DNA of 64,000 nucleotides from Streptomyces decoyicus (lineage in GTDB: Bacteria > Actinomycetota > Actinomycetes > Streptomycetales > Streptomycetaceae): positions 124,001-188,000 of the forward strand of contig NZ_CP082301.1 in the NCBI RefSeq assembly GCF_019880305.1. Reading direction: 5' to 3'. Within the stretch, counting starts at the first letter, position 1, and the number at the start of each line of letters is the position of its first letter. The position numbers and the translations under genes were made by a program. Below the pieces are notes generated by a model. That model ran no database searches. It was given only the letters and a program-made list of their open reading frames with translations, and was not told the origin of the DNA. This document shows, in pieces, positions 26,563 to 34,274 of the stretch.

Positions 26563-26770
26563 GTGCTGCCTGAAGTCATGAACTTCCCGATTTCTGCAGA
26601 GCTTCGAGTGCTGCCCAAAGTCGTGCACAGGTGCTGTCGGTTCTCGGGTTCTGGATCAATTTCTGTGGTCGATCACGCTCCGTGTGTCCCGTCTCTGCCG
26701 ACGTGACGTGCGCTGACCCTGGCCCCAAAACGTGTGGCAGCGACAAGGGGCAACGGCCCAGGATAGTGGC

Positions 26771-27247
26771 GTGATCCAGATTCGCACGGCTTCTTCAGAC
26801 GATGTCGCTCTGCTCGCAACCCTCAACCACATCGTTCATGACCTGCACAATCGACACCGCCCCGATCTCTTCCTCGACTCCCCCGAGCGGGTTGCCGTCG
26901 AAGCCTTCTTCCGAGCTCAGATAGCCGATCCATCAGTCACCGTGCTCCTCGCTGACGGGACGGAAGGCAAAGCCCTCGGATACGCGCTCGCCCGAGTCAA
27001 AAGCCGGCCCGGCAGTGCTCTGGAGCACTCAGACGTCATCGTGTCTCTGGATCAAATCGCCGTAGTCCCCGATGCTGCTCGTAGTGGTGTGGGCGCGGCA
27101 CTGCTCGAAGCCGTACGTGAGGTGGGACGCTCGGCAGGCTGCCGACGCCTCGTCACGGACGTCTGGTACTTCAATGAAGGTGCTCGTGCGTTCTACCAAG
27201 CCGCAGGCTTCAGCCCAATGAACGTGCGGCTGGACCAGCAGCTCTGA
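26771..27247 (+). CDS. GNAT-family N-acetyltransferase
   Basis: A 158-residue acetyltransferase. It starts IQIRTASSDDVALLATLNHI, contains VIVSLDQIAVVPDAARSGVG then AALLEAVREVGRSAGCRRLV (acetyl-CoA pyrophosphate loop R-S-G-V-G-A in motif A), and ends YFNEGARAFYQAAGFSPMNV (motif B). GTG 26771 is chosen because the family starts at IQIRTA; there is no strong ribosome-binding site and the transcript may be leaderless. Substrate unknown. Confidence 0.85.
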   Translation: MIQIRTASSDDVALLATLNHIVHDLHNRHRPDLFLDSPERVAVEAFFRAQIADPSVTVLLADGTEGKALGYALARVKSRPGSALEHSDVIVSLDQIAVVPDAARSGVGAALLEAVREVGRSAGCRRLVTDVWYFNEGARAFYQAAGFSPMNVRLDQQL

Positions 27248-27249
27248 CT

Positions 27250-27842
27250 TCAAAGTTTGCCCGGCCCGATCCTGCACGGCCCCGGACTGTCAGCCACTCC
27301 CGGCCGGTCACTGATCACTCTCGGGCATCTTTTCCCGGCAGCCGTTACGGGCGTCAGCAGTCACTTAGCGTGCACGGACCACAGAAGTTGAGCCAGAACC
27401 GGTTCTCGTGAACAAAGCCACCGCGACCTTGCAGGGCCAACAGGGCGGTGAGTGCCGCGGAGTCGAAGTCGGTGAAGGCGGGTGTTGGTCCTGCCAGATC
27501 GATCCGACGCGGTCTCGGCCGCCGGGTTGCGGCGGACGATGGCGTTATTCAGCGCGGCCGTGGCCCAGACCTGCAGCGGGACAGGCCCGACGGAACGGGC
27601 CGCAGACCGACACTGCGGGGCATGGGTGGCTGCGGGCCGTCCCCTGGAGATGCTGAGCCGAGCCGCCCGTGCTCTTCCTCGGCGGCCTGCGTTCGACGCG
27701 ACGTGAGGCGGCCCTGAACGAGCGTTGACCCGGGACATCCACGACGGGGGGCATGTACGTCCCGGGCCGGTGGCCCTCTACCCGGCACGTCTTGCCTGGC
27801 CTGTACCGGTCGAAGGGCCTGGCCCGCCACGGGGCGGGCGGT
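27250..27842. other. Probable decayed coding sequence, no identifiable gene
   Basis: A leftward frame near 27365-27480 reads AFTDFDSAALTALLALQGRG then GFVHENRFWLNFCGPC and looks protein-like, but it has no start and stops within 50 residues. The rest is Arg/Pro/Gly-rich on every frame. Confidence 0.3.
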
Positions 27843-28055
27843 CTAGGTCGGCTCAGGCTGTGGTTCCGGTTCTGTGTCCGGCTCGGGAGCCGGTGGTGGT
27901 TTCGGGTCGGGGTGTACGGGATCGAGGGGCCCGGGCGGGGGCTCCGGGGCATCCGGGTCCGGCTGCAGGGGCGGCCTCCCCGGGGTGGGCACCGGCGGTG
28001 GCGCAGGCTCGACCGGCGGCGTTCCAACAGCACTTCCGTACATGGTGACCTGCAT
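27843..28055 (-). CDS. Small proline-rich protein
   Basis: A 70-residue product from ATG 28055 with a strong GGAGGAAAC immediately upstream. It begins MQVTMYGSAVGTPPVEPAPP and then is almost wholly Pro, Asp, Glu and Pro-x repeats to EPEPQPEPT. It has no signal peptide or membrane segment and is certainly disordered; low-complexity acidic P-x tails often span or bind the cell wall or act as spacers. The excellent ribosome-binding site supports translation. No family. Confidence 0.6.
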   Translation of the reverse strand: MQVTMYGSAVGTPPVEPAPPPVPTPGRPPLQPDPDAPEPPPGPLDPVHPDPKPPPAPEPDTEPEPQPEPT

Positions 28056-28119
28056 GTTTCCTCCAGAAGTCGATCTTCACAAGGTGGGTCGGTGCTGCCC
28101 TAGAGGTGCACCCGTGCCA

Positions 28120-28640
28120 TTCACTGTCCAGGTGCCCGATGCCAAGAACCGGAAACTCCCCCCGCTCTGCGTCCCACTCGCCGCTGCCCGCCTTCAGCCA
28201 CGGCCTCCGGAATGCTCGCCCACCCTGTGCGATGTACCGATCCCGATGACCGGCTTGACGCCGTCAAAGCACACGAGGCCGGCGACGATGGGGGCGTACT
28301 GGGGGGTGAGCAGGAGAATCTGGGGCTGGAGCTCGCCGGCCGCCCCGGCTCCCCGTAGATCTCGTCGCTACCCAGCTCGGTTGACCTGCGGTCGCAGCGG
28401 AACTTCACGAACCGCACCCGCACCCGCACCTCGTTGATCGTCGATCTCGGACTCGGACTCGGTGCCACGGTGGGCGGTGCGGTGACCACCACGACCTCTT
28501 CTTCGCCGGTCAGCACCCCTTGGTCCAGCTCCTCGACCGTCACCTGCCGCACAGTGGGCAGCGCGGCGTCTCCGCCTGTACCGACGGGAGCCACGCGGCT
28601 ACGTCCTCGGCACTGAGCCCCTGTTCCAGAGAGCGCTCGG
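28120..28640 (-). pseudogene. Decayed gene of unknown family
   Basis: One leftward frame reads LPTVRQVTVEELDQGVLTGE, EEVVVVTAPPTVAPSPSPRS and VRVRVRFVKFRCDRRSTELG SDEIYGEPG, then loses coherence, with FSLLTPQYAPIVAGLVCFDG and KPVIGIGTSHRVGE in another frame. Together they look like one soluble protein broken by a frameshift near 28350. No family recognised. Confidence 0.3.
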
Positions 28641-28741
28641 CCACGATGCCCGGGAACAGGGAAGTGGTACCGGCGCGGGACCCGTCGGCTCCTGGTAGAT
28701 CCGGCCGGACTCCGCCACCTGCTCCTCACCACACAGGGCCG

Positions 28742-29430
28742 TCAGCTGATCGGTGAGCCGCTGTTCCCGCCCCGCCAGCATAAAACCGTGATCTGGTCAG
28801 GGGTGGTACGGCCCGGTGCCGCCCCGGCCGGGACGGCACCGAGGTCAACCATCTGATCGGCAGCGAAGAGGTGCGGCTCGGAGTAACTGGCAGCCTGAGG
28901 CCGGGAGTCGGTGAGAATCACTTGGGCACGGCGGACCAGCTCAGCGGGCACTTCGTGCCGCGAAACGGTCTTGGGGCCCAGGGTCGTCACATGCGTGCCG
29001 GGAGCGATCCAGTCGGTATCCAGGACCGGGACCGTGCTGTGCGTCGCCACGATCACCACATCCCGCTCCCGCACGGTGTCCCTCGACCGTGGCCACCGCA
29101 CGCGCCCTGACTCCCACTCCTCAGCGGCCCTCCGGGCAAAGGCCACGGCACGCACCCGGCTCCGGGCCGCCACCACTACCTACGGCACCTGCCGTACCGC
29201 GCACAGGCCCCACAGCTGTGTCCAGGCTTGCCCACCCGCGCCCACGATTCCCGCACGTACCGTGCCGGGCCTGGCCGCCACATCCACCGCGACAGCGCCG
29301 ATAGCCCCGGTCCGCCGAACCCCGAGCTCCTGCCTTCGTAGTGGGCCAGGGTTGCACCCCGGACGACCTGGACGGCCGTCCCGGCATCGAGCCGAGCACG
29401 GACATCGTCATCGTTGAACAGCCGCGAGGA
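28742..29430 (-). pseudogene. Ornithine cyclodeaminase/mu-crystallin family protein, frameshifted
   Basis: Three leftward frames together give an OCD-family layout: VSSRLFNDDDVRARLDAGTA (N-terminus), then GTVRAGIVGAGGQAWTQLWG (NAD-binding GxGxQA loop), then ARSRVRAVAFARRAAEEW, VVIVATHSTVPVLDTDWIAP, GTHVTTLGPKTVSR and ADQMVDLGAVPAGAAPGRTT. Two frameshifts separate them. The normal product is about 310-330 residues and either deaminates ornithine to proline or dehydrogenates related amino acids. No intact copy is in the window. Confidence 0.7.
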
Positions 29431-29553
29431 CACCGGCACACCTCTCGCCAAGAACCGGACCAAGGTCACTGTGCCGAGGTGGCACCGCCAAAACATCCGT
29501 CTCCCGCCGGAGATCAGGCCGTTCTCGGGACCGAAGGCCAGAGACCGGAGATA

Positions 29554-29593
29554 AAAGGCGCCTGAACTGGGCTTTTGCCCTTCAGACGCCTTT
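29554..29593. terminator. Extended hairpin ending in a T-run
   Basis: AAAGGCG-C-CTGAA pairs with TTCAG-A-CGCCTTT across an inner GGGC-TTTT-GCCC hairpin. The whole structure is about 40 bases with one mismatch. Orientation is ambiguous because both ends are A/T rich. Confidence 0.65.
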
Positions 29594-29836
29594 CGCTTGG
29601 GGGTACGTACCCACCGCCGAGACGGGCCCCGGGTGCGGGAGGTCATTCCCTCAGGGCCTCTTAAGCTGGTGAAACGAGCAGGCACTCAGCTGCTGCCGCG
29701 GTCGGTGTGGGGCACCGCGTACGGTACGTCACCGTCGGGTCCGAGCTGCACGACGGTGCTGCCGAGTGCTGCGCGTGGCCCAGCAGACGAGGGGCAGCCG
29801 GCCTCCCACTTCCCGGCACCCGGTAGAAAGGGCCTT

Positions 29837-30505
29837 GTGAACACGTACTTCGACCCGTCGGTGCAGCATGCTCTCGACCTCGTCGGGATCTTCGTCTTTG
29901 CCATCTCGGGGGCGCTGTTGGCCGTGCGGAAGAACTTCGACGTATTCGGCATGGCCACTCTCGCCGAGGCCACCGGTCTGGGTGGCGGCCTGTTCCGGGA
30001 TGTGGTGATCGGTTCCGTGCCTCCAGCGGCCTTCGAGGATCTCGGGTACTTTCTGACGCCGTTGCTTGCCACGGCGCTCGTCTTCTTCCTCCACCCGGTG
30101 GTGGAGCGGATCAACTACGCGGTGCTGGTCTTCGACGCGGCGGGCCTCGGCCTGTTCTGCGCCACCGGAACCCTCAAAGCGCATCAGTACGGACTGTCCC
30201 TCCCCGCCTCGGTCGCGCTCGGCCTGGCCACGGCGGCGGGCGGCGGCATGCTGCGGGACGTGCTGGCCAACGAGGTGCCCCAACTGCTGCGCTGGGACAG
30301 GGAGATGTACGCCGTTCCGGCAATCGTCGGCGCCGGCACGGTTGCACTTCTGCTGCGCACCTCCACCCTGAACGCGGCCACCATGTCCGCCGCCGCCCTG
30401 CTCGCCTTCGCGCTGCGCATGCTGTCGCTGCGGTTCGGCTGGCGCGCACCCCGAGCCTGGCACCGCACCAGCCGCAGAACCGCGGACACCTCTGCCGGCG
30501 GGTGA
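29837..30505 (+). CDS. TRIC-type cation channel family (UPF0126) membrane protein
   Basis: A 222-residue membrane protein with seven hydrophobic helices in two repeats. Each repeat carries the glycine-rich signature: ATGLGGGLFRDVVIGSVPP (about residues 44-63) and AAGGGMLRDVLANEVPQLL (about 133-152). This GGG-x-x-RD motif defines bacterial TRIC homologues, trimeric K+ channels of the plasma membrane. GTG 29837 follows GAAAGGG; the open frame further upstream is non-coding in style. The C-terminal 25 residues are a basic cytoplasmic tail. It probably acts alone; no operon partner. Confidence 0.9.
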   Translation: MNTYFDPSVQHALDLVGIFVFAISGALLAVRKNFDVFGMATLAEATGLGGGLFRDVVIGSVPPAAFEDLGYFLTPLLATALVFFLHPVVERINYAVLVFDAAGLGLFCATGTLKAHQYGLSLPASVALGLATAAGGGMLRDVLANEVPQLLRWDREMYAVPAIVGAGTVALLLRTSTLNAATMSAAALLAFALRMLSLRFGWRAPRAWHRTSRRTADTSAGG

Positions 30506-30507
30506 TC

Positions 30508-30705
30508 CCGCTGACCACGCTGAAATTCGCCGAGCTCGTCTCCGACCTGCTCCCGGCGGATGGCGTGAACGTGGTAGCGGGCTTGGGCCCGGTCGTCGGC
30601 TCCCGGCTGGCGGACCACCCGGATGTCGCCATGATCGCACTGACCGGTTCGGTCGGCAGCGGACGCGCAGTTGCCCGGCCGGCCGCGACACCCTCAAGCG
30701 CGGGA
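30508..30705 (+). pseudogene. Aldehyde dehydrogenase internal fragment
   Basis: The frame immediately after the channel gene reads TTLKFAELVSDLLPADGVNV, VAGLGPVVGSRLADHPDVAM and IALTGSVGSGR, followed out of frame by AAATLKRG. This is the NAD-binding and pre-catalytic part of ALDH (GSVGSGR cofactor loop); the ELGGK and the catalytic cysteine segments are absent. Only about 65 of 480 residues remain, overlapping the stop of the channel gene. Confidence 0.65.
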
Positions 30706-30772
30706 TGGCCGGATCGCCAACGGGGGCCAACGGGGATCAAGGCGGTGATCAGCCTGGTCGGGCTGTACGGCT

Positions 30773-31549
30773 TCATCGTCCTGCTGGACACCGCCCGTAC
30801 GCGGCGAAGCCGGGTGTCCACCACGCCTGTGCGTCCGCGGTGACCGCGAAGGCCTCGATCCCGTCCATCGACCGCAGCCACTCACGAGAGGCGTCGCCCA
30901 TGGCGAAGGCGGCCGTGGCGAGCGTGTCCACCTCGGTGAGGTGGCGGCCGACCAGCGTGATCGACGCAAGATCCGTGGCCGGCCGGCCGGTGTGCGGGTC
31001 GAGGATGTGCGGGCCGCGCTCGGCGGTGCCGGACGTCGCGACGGCCAGGTCCCGGCCGGTGACGACAGTGGTGAGGTCACCGGGACACAGCGGGTGGGCG
31101 ACGCCTATCCGCCAGGGCCGGCCGGGCGCGGCCTCGCCCCGGGTCTGGATGTCGCCGCCGCCGTTGACGCTGTGATGACGGGCGCCCGCGTCGTACAGCA
31201 GCTGCGAGGCACGCTCGACCGCCCAGCCCTTGACCACGGCCGACGGGTCGAGGCAGCCACCGGGGGTGGCGGAGAACCAGCCGTTGCTGGAGCGCGCGGC
31301 GGCCCGGCACAGCTCAAGGACCTCTGCCACCTCGGGGTCGCACTGTTGCTCCGTCAGCTCGCCCCGGCCCAGGCGGCTGATCTGGCTGCCGGCGCGGTAG
31401 GTCGAGAAGACCTCGTCCACTCGGTGCAGCCAGGCCACGGCGTCGGCCAGTGCCCGGGTGACCGCGCGGGTCGGTGTGTCGCGGATGTCGAAGGAGAACA
31501 CGGTGCCCATGGCGTGCTCGGCATGGCGCACCGTGCCGGGCTCAGTCAT
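30773..31549 (-). CDS. apbE: FAD:protein FMN transferase
   Basis: A 258-residue enzyme of the ApbE family that transfers FMN from FAD to a threonine in FMN-binding domains. Motifs: HAMGTVFSFDI at the N-terminus, VDEVFSTYRAGSQISRLGRG, DPSAVVKGWAVERASQLL, VNGGGDIQTRG (Mg/FAD binding), RGPHILDPHTGRPATDLASI and EVDTLATAAFAMGD. ATG 31549 overlaps the stop of the FMN-binding gene by 8 bases (codons GCC CAT GAC TGA shared), so translation is coupled. It is the last gene of the operon; its likely substrate is the protein encoded directly upstream. Confidence 0.9.
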   Translation of the reverse strand: MTEPGTVRHAEHAMGTVFSFDIRDTPTRAVTRALADAVAWLHRVDEVFSTYRAGSQISRLGRGELTEQQCDPEVAEVLELCRAAARSSNGWFSATPGGCLDPSAVVKGWAVERASQLLYDAGARHHSVNGGGDIQTRGEAAPGRPWRIGVAHPLCPGDLTTVVTGRDLAVATSGTAERGPHILDPHTGRPATDLASITLVGRHLTEVDTLATAAFAMGDASREWLRSMDGIEAFAVTADAQAWWTPGFAAYGRCPAGR

Positions 31550-31970
31550 GGGCACGATCCAGTGCGCTCTGCAGCGAGGAGATATAGCCCTGACTGGTGA
31601 ACGTCGCACCGGACACGGCGTCGATCTTCGCGCTCTGCGCGGCCAGCGCCTTTTGCGTGAGCCGGGGTACGGCGTCGGCGCTGGCGCCCTCGTCGTGCTG
31701 GCCCTTGAGCACGGCGATCGTGGTGAGCCTGCCCTTGATCAGGGTGACCCGCACCTGTACCGGGCCGCGCGCGGTGTCGATGGTGTCGCCGGTGAAGGTC
31801 CCCGACGTCCCGTCGCGTTCTCGGGGTGACGGGGCGCCGCTCGGTGACGCGCTGGGTGCGGGCCCGGCCGGCGGGGCGGCTGCGGCCGTCGGAGCCTGGT
31901 GCGGCTTCAGGGCCAGCATCAGGAAGAGACCTGCGACGGTGGCGGTGGTTGTGGCAACGGCTCGCTTCAT
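31542..31970 (-). CDS. Exported FMN-binding domain protein
   Basis: A 142-residue protein with a single N-terminal signal anchor (AVATTTATVAGLFLMLALKP), a Pro/Ala/Ser linker to about residue 52, and an FMN-bind domain from residue 55: GTFTGDTIDTARGPVQVRVT, GRLTTIAVLKGQHDEG, then DAVSGATFTSQGYISSL. The threonine in SGAT is the site to which ApbE covalently attaches FMN in this family. The domain would sit outside the membrane and pass electrons between the membrane reductase and an external acceptor. It lies 12 bases after the ferric-reductase gene and overlaps apbE. Confidence 0.9.
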   Translation of the reverse strand: MKRAVATTTATVAGLFLMLALKPHQAPTAAAAPPAGPAPSASPSGAPSPRERDGTSGTFTGDTIDTARGPVQVRVTLIKGRLTTIAVLKGQHDEGASADAVPRLTQKALAAQSAKIDAVSGATFTSQGYISSLQSALDRAHD

Positions 31971-31982
31971 GGTGCGGTCTCC

Positions 31983-33347
31983 TCAGAACGCGAACGACTC
32001 GTGGTGGATGCGGCGGCGCGGTACTCCGGCGCCGCGCAGGGCGCTTTTGGCGGCCTCGGTCATCCCCGGCGGCCCGCACAGGTAGACGTCATGGGAGACC
32101 AGGTCGGGGATCAGGTCGCACAATGCGTCCGCCGTCAGCGGCAGGGAGTTCCCGGCCCCTTCGCCGAGTGCGTAGTGCACCTGCGCGCCTCGGGCGGCAG
32201 CTATGTCCTCCAGCTCGTTGCGCAGCGCGAGGTCCTCAGCACGCCGGGCGAAGTACACCAGGATCACCTCGCCGGGCAGGGTCTCGAACAGCGGCCGCAG
32301 CGGGGTGATGCCGACGCCGCCGGCGAGCAGCAGCACCTTCGGACTGCTGCGGCGGGCGGCCGTGAAGGCTCCGTAGGGTCCTTCCGCCCATACCCGCGTG
32401 CCGGGCCGGAGCCGGGCCACCGCCCGGCTGTGGCCGCCGGCCTCCTTCACGGTGATCCGCAGTTCGCTCGAGCCGGCCGGCGCGGAGAGCGAGAACGGGT
32501 TGGCGGTCCACCACTGGCCGGGTGCGAGAAAGCGCCAGCGGAAGAACTGGCCGGGCTGCGCCCCCAGTTCTTCCAGCCGCTTTCCCGTGAGGTAGACCGA
32601 GACGACCCCGGGAGCCTCCGGGTGGACCGCGGCGACCCGCAGCCGGTGCCGCAGCGCCCGCCGCAGAGGGGTGAGAAAGCGGTTCCACAGCAGCAGCGCC
32701 GCCACCCCGAGGTACAGCGTGTACCAGGCGAGTTGGGCCGGCCGGTCGGCCACGAAGTCCTCGCCGTTCGACAGTTGGTGGAAGAAGGCCAGGAACACCG
32801 CGAGATAGGTGCAGAAGTGCAGATAGTGCCAGGTCTCATAGCTCATGCGGCGGCGTGCGGCGCGGGCGGACACCACCCCCACACCGACGAGCAGCAGCAG
32901 GCCGACCGTGCCCCACAGCACGTCCTGGTACTGGAAAACCAGGGTCGTCGTCTGGTCGAACACGTTGGTTCGCGCGGTGATCGAGGAGCCCCAGATGATC
33001 AGCGCGGTGTGGGCGAGGGCGAGGAACACGGTGTACCGACCGCCCGTCGCATGCCAGCGGGCGAGACGGTCGGTGCCCACCACCCGGTCCAGCACCGGCA
33101 CCCGCGCCATCAGGGCGAGCAGGACCGCGCAGGCATAGCCCGCGAGCAGCCCGGTGATCCGGCCCGCGCCGGTCAACCAGCCGTCGAGGCCGACGACCGA
33201 CGGTGTGTGGCGCCACCACAGGGCGAGCACGGCGACGGCACCGCCGTAGACCACCACCAGGAAACCTTCCGGCGGAACGCGCCGGGCTGACGGTGGCGCG
33301 TGTCGCGGAACGTACCTGCCGGTGCGGGTGTGCGGGACAGCGGTCAT
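31983..33347 (-). CDS. Ferric-reductase-like transmembrane oxidoreductase with FAD/NAD(P) domain
   Basis: A 454-residue membrane flavocytochrome. Residues about 25-235 carry six helices of the ferric-reductase (FRD/DUF) fold, with haem-ligand candidates in RWHATGGRYTVFLALAHTAL and YETWHYLHFCTYLAVFLAFF HQ. From about 240 an FNR-like module has WRFLAPGQWWTANPFSLSAP (FAD), LLLAGGVGITPLRPLFETLP (NAD(P)-binding GG-GITP) and VYLCGPPGMTEAAKSALRG. ATG 33347 follows GGGGGG AGTCC. The gene heads an operon with the FMN-binding and apbE genes and is divergent from the two-component genes, which probably regulate it. It would move electrons from cytosolic NAD(P)H across the membrane. Confidence 0.9.
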   Translation of the reverse strand: MTAVPHTRTGRYVPRHAPPSARRVPPEGFLVVVYGGAVAVLALWWRHTPSVVGLDGWLTGAGRITGLLAGYACAVLLALMARVPVLDRVVGTDRLARWHATGGRYTVFLALAHTALIIWGSSITARTNVFDQTTTLVFQYQDVLWGTVGLLLLVGVGVVSARAARRRMSYETWHYLHFCTYLAVFLAFFHQLSNGEDFVADRPAQLAWYTLYLGVAALLLWNRFLTPLRRALRHRLRVAAVHPEAPGVVSVYLTGKRLEELGAQPGQFFRWRFLAPGQWWTANPFSLSAPAGSSELRITVKEAGGHSRAVARLRPGTRVWAEGPYGAFTAARRSSPKVLLLAGGVGITPLRPLFETLPGEVILVYFARRAEDLALRNELEDIAAARGAQVHYALGEGAGNSLPLTADALCDLIPDLVSHDVYLCGPPGMTEAAKSALRGAGVPRRRIHHESFAF

Positions 33348-33483
33348 GAGGACTCCCCCCGGCGAACGGATCAGGCCACCGGCGGAGCCCTGCATCAGGC
33401 GGCGGCCCCGTCGGTGGGCACACCGTGGCAGCGCAACTTCTGGATTTCCGCTGAAAGGGGAGCCATGGAGTCCTCCGAAGCGG

Positions 33484-33517
33484 ACTCAGAGAAAACTCAG
33501 AGCTTGGGGCGGCATAC
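33484..33517 (+). promoter_or_regulatory. Direct-repeat regulator site and promoter of the two-component operon
   Basis: ACTCAGAG occurs twice 11 bases apart (33484-33491 and 33495-33502), the one-turn spacing expected for tandem OmpR-type response-regulator binding. A CATACT -10-like hexamer follows at about 33512-33517, 11 bases before ATG 33528. This suggests autoregulation and a very short leader. It also argues against the earlier ATG 33465. Confidence 0.6.
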
Positions 33518-33527
33518 TGCCGGGACC

Positions 33528-34274
33528 ATGGACACGCCCGACGCCTCCTCCGCCCCGCCCGGTCTGCACCGTCCCGACGGCACGCCGGTGCGGGTGCTCG
33601 TCGTCGACGACGAACCCGACCTGGCCGGAATCCTCTCCGACGTACTGCGCTCCGAGGGCTGGGAGGTCCGCGTCGCAGGCACCGGTGAGGACGCGCTCAG
33701 CACCGGCCATGACTTTCGGCCCGATGCGGTGGTGCTGGATGTGATGCTCCCCGACATCGACGGGCTCCAGGTCCTGCGGGGGCTGCGTGCCCAGGCGCCG
33801 GGGGTGTGCGTGCTGTTCCTGACGGCCCGCGACGCCGTGGAGGACCGCATCGCCGGCATCACCGCGGGCGGCGACGACTACGTCACCAAGCCGTTCAGCC
33901 TGGAAGAGGTGCTGGCCCGGCTGCGCGGGCTGCTGCGCCGGGCCGGCATGACCCGGTCCACGGACACCACGAAGCTGCTGGCCTTCGGCGACCTCGTGAT
34001 GGACGAGGACGCCCGTGAGGTGTCTCGCGGCGGACAGGTGGTGGAGCTGACGCCGACCGAGTTCGAGCTGCTGCGCTTTCTGCTGCGCAACCCTCGGCGT
34101 GTGCTCAGCAAGGCCCAGATCCTCGACCGGGTGTGGAGCTACGACTTCGGCGGCCAGGCGCATGTGGTCGAGCTCTACATCAGTTACCTGCGCAAGAAGA
34201 TCGACGCCGGGCGTTCCCCGTTGATCCACACGGTGCGCGGGGTCGGCTACGTACTCAAGTCGGACCCGCGATGA
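33528..34274 (+). CDS. OmpR-family response regulator
   Basis: A 248-residue regulator (from ATG 33528). Receiver domain: acid pair Asp27-Asp28 in VVDDEPD, phospho-acceptor Asp71 in VVLDVMLPD, Thr99 in LFLTARD and Lys121 in VTKPF. The winged helix follows from about 150 (LVMDEDAREVSRGGQVVELT, PTEFELLRFLLRNPRRVLSK, ending HTVRGVGYVLKS). A longer start at ATG 33465 has AAGGGGAG upstream, but the CTCAG repeats and promoter-like CATACT lie inside that extension, so I prefer 33528. Its stop overlaps the kinase start (GATGA), so they are coupled. It is divergent from the flavin electron-transfer operon. Confidence 0.9.
   Translation: MDTPDASSAPPGLHRPDGTPVRVLVVDDEPDLAGILSDVLRSEGWEVRVAGTGEDALSTGHDFRPDAVVLDVMLPDIDGLQVLRGLRAQAPGVCVLFLTARDAVEDRIAGITAGGDDYVTKPFSLEEVLARLRGLLRRAGMTRSTDTTKLLAFGDLVMDEDAREVSRGGQVVELTPTEFELLRFLLRNPRRVLSKAQILDRVWSYDFGGQAHVVELYISYLRKKIDAGRSPLIHTVRGVGYVLKSDPR

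Noticed and set aside
29729..30730. Leftward open frame of 333 codons opposite the TRIC channel gene
   Set aside because: Shadow of the channel gene; low-complexity Arg/Gly/Ala product without motifs.
31899..33290. Rightward open frame of 463 codons opposite the ferric-reductase gene
   Set aside because: The opposite strand carries a clear membrane flavoprotein with overlapping operon partners; this frame is a mirror artefact.
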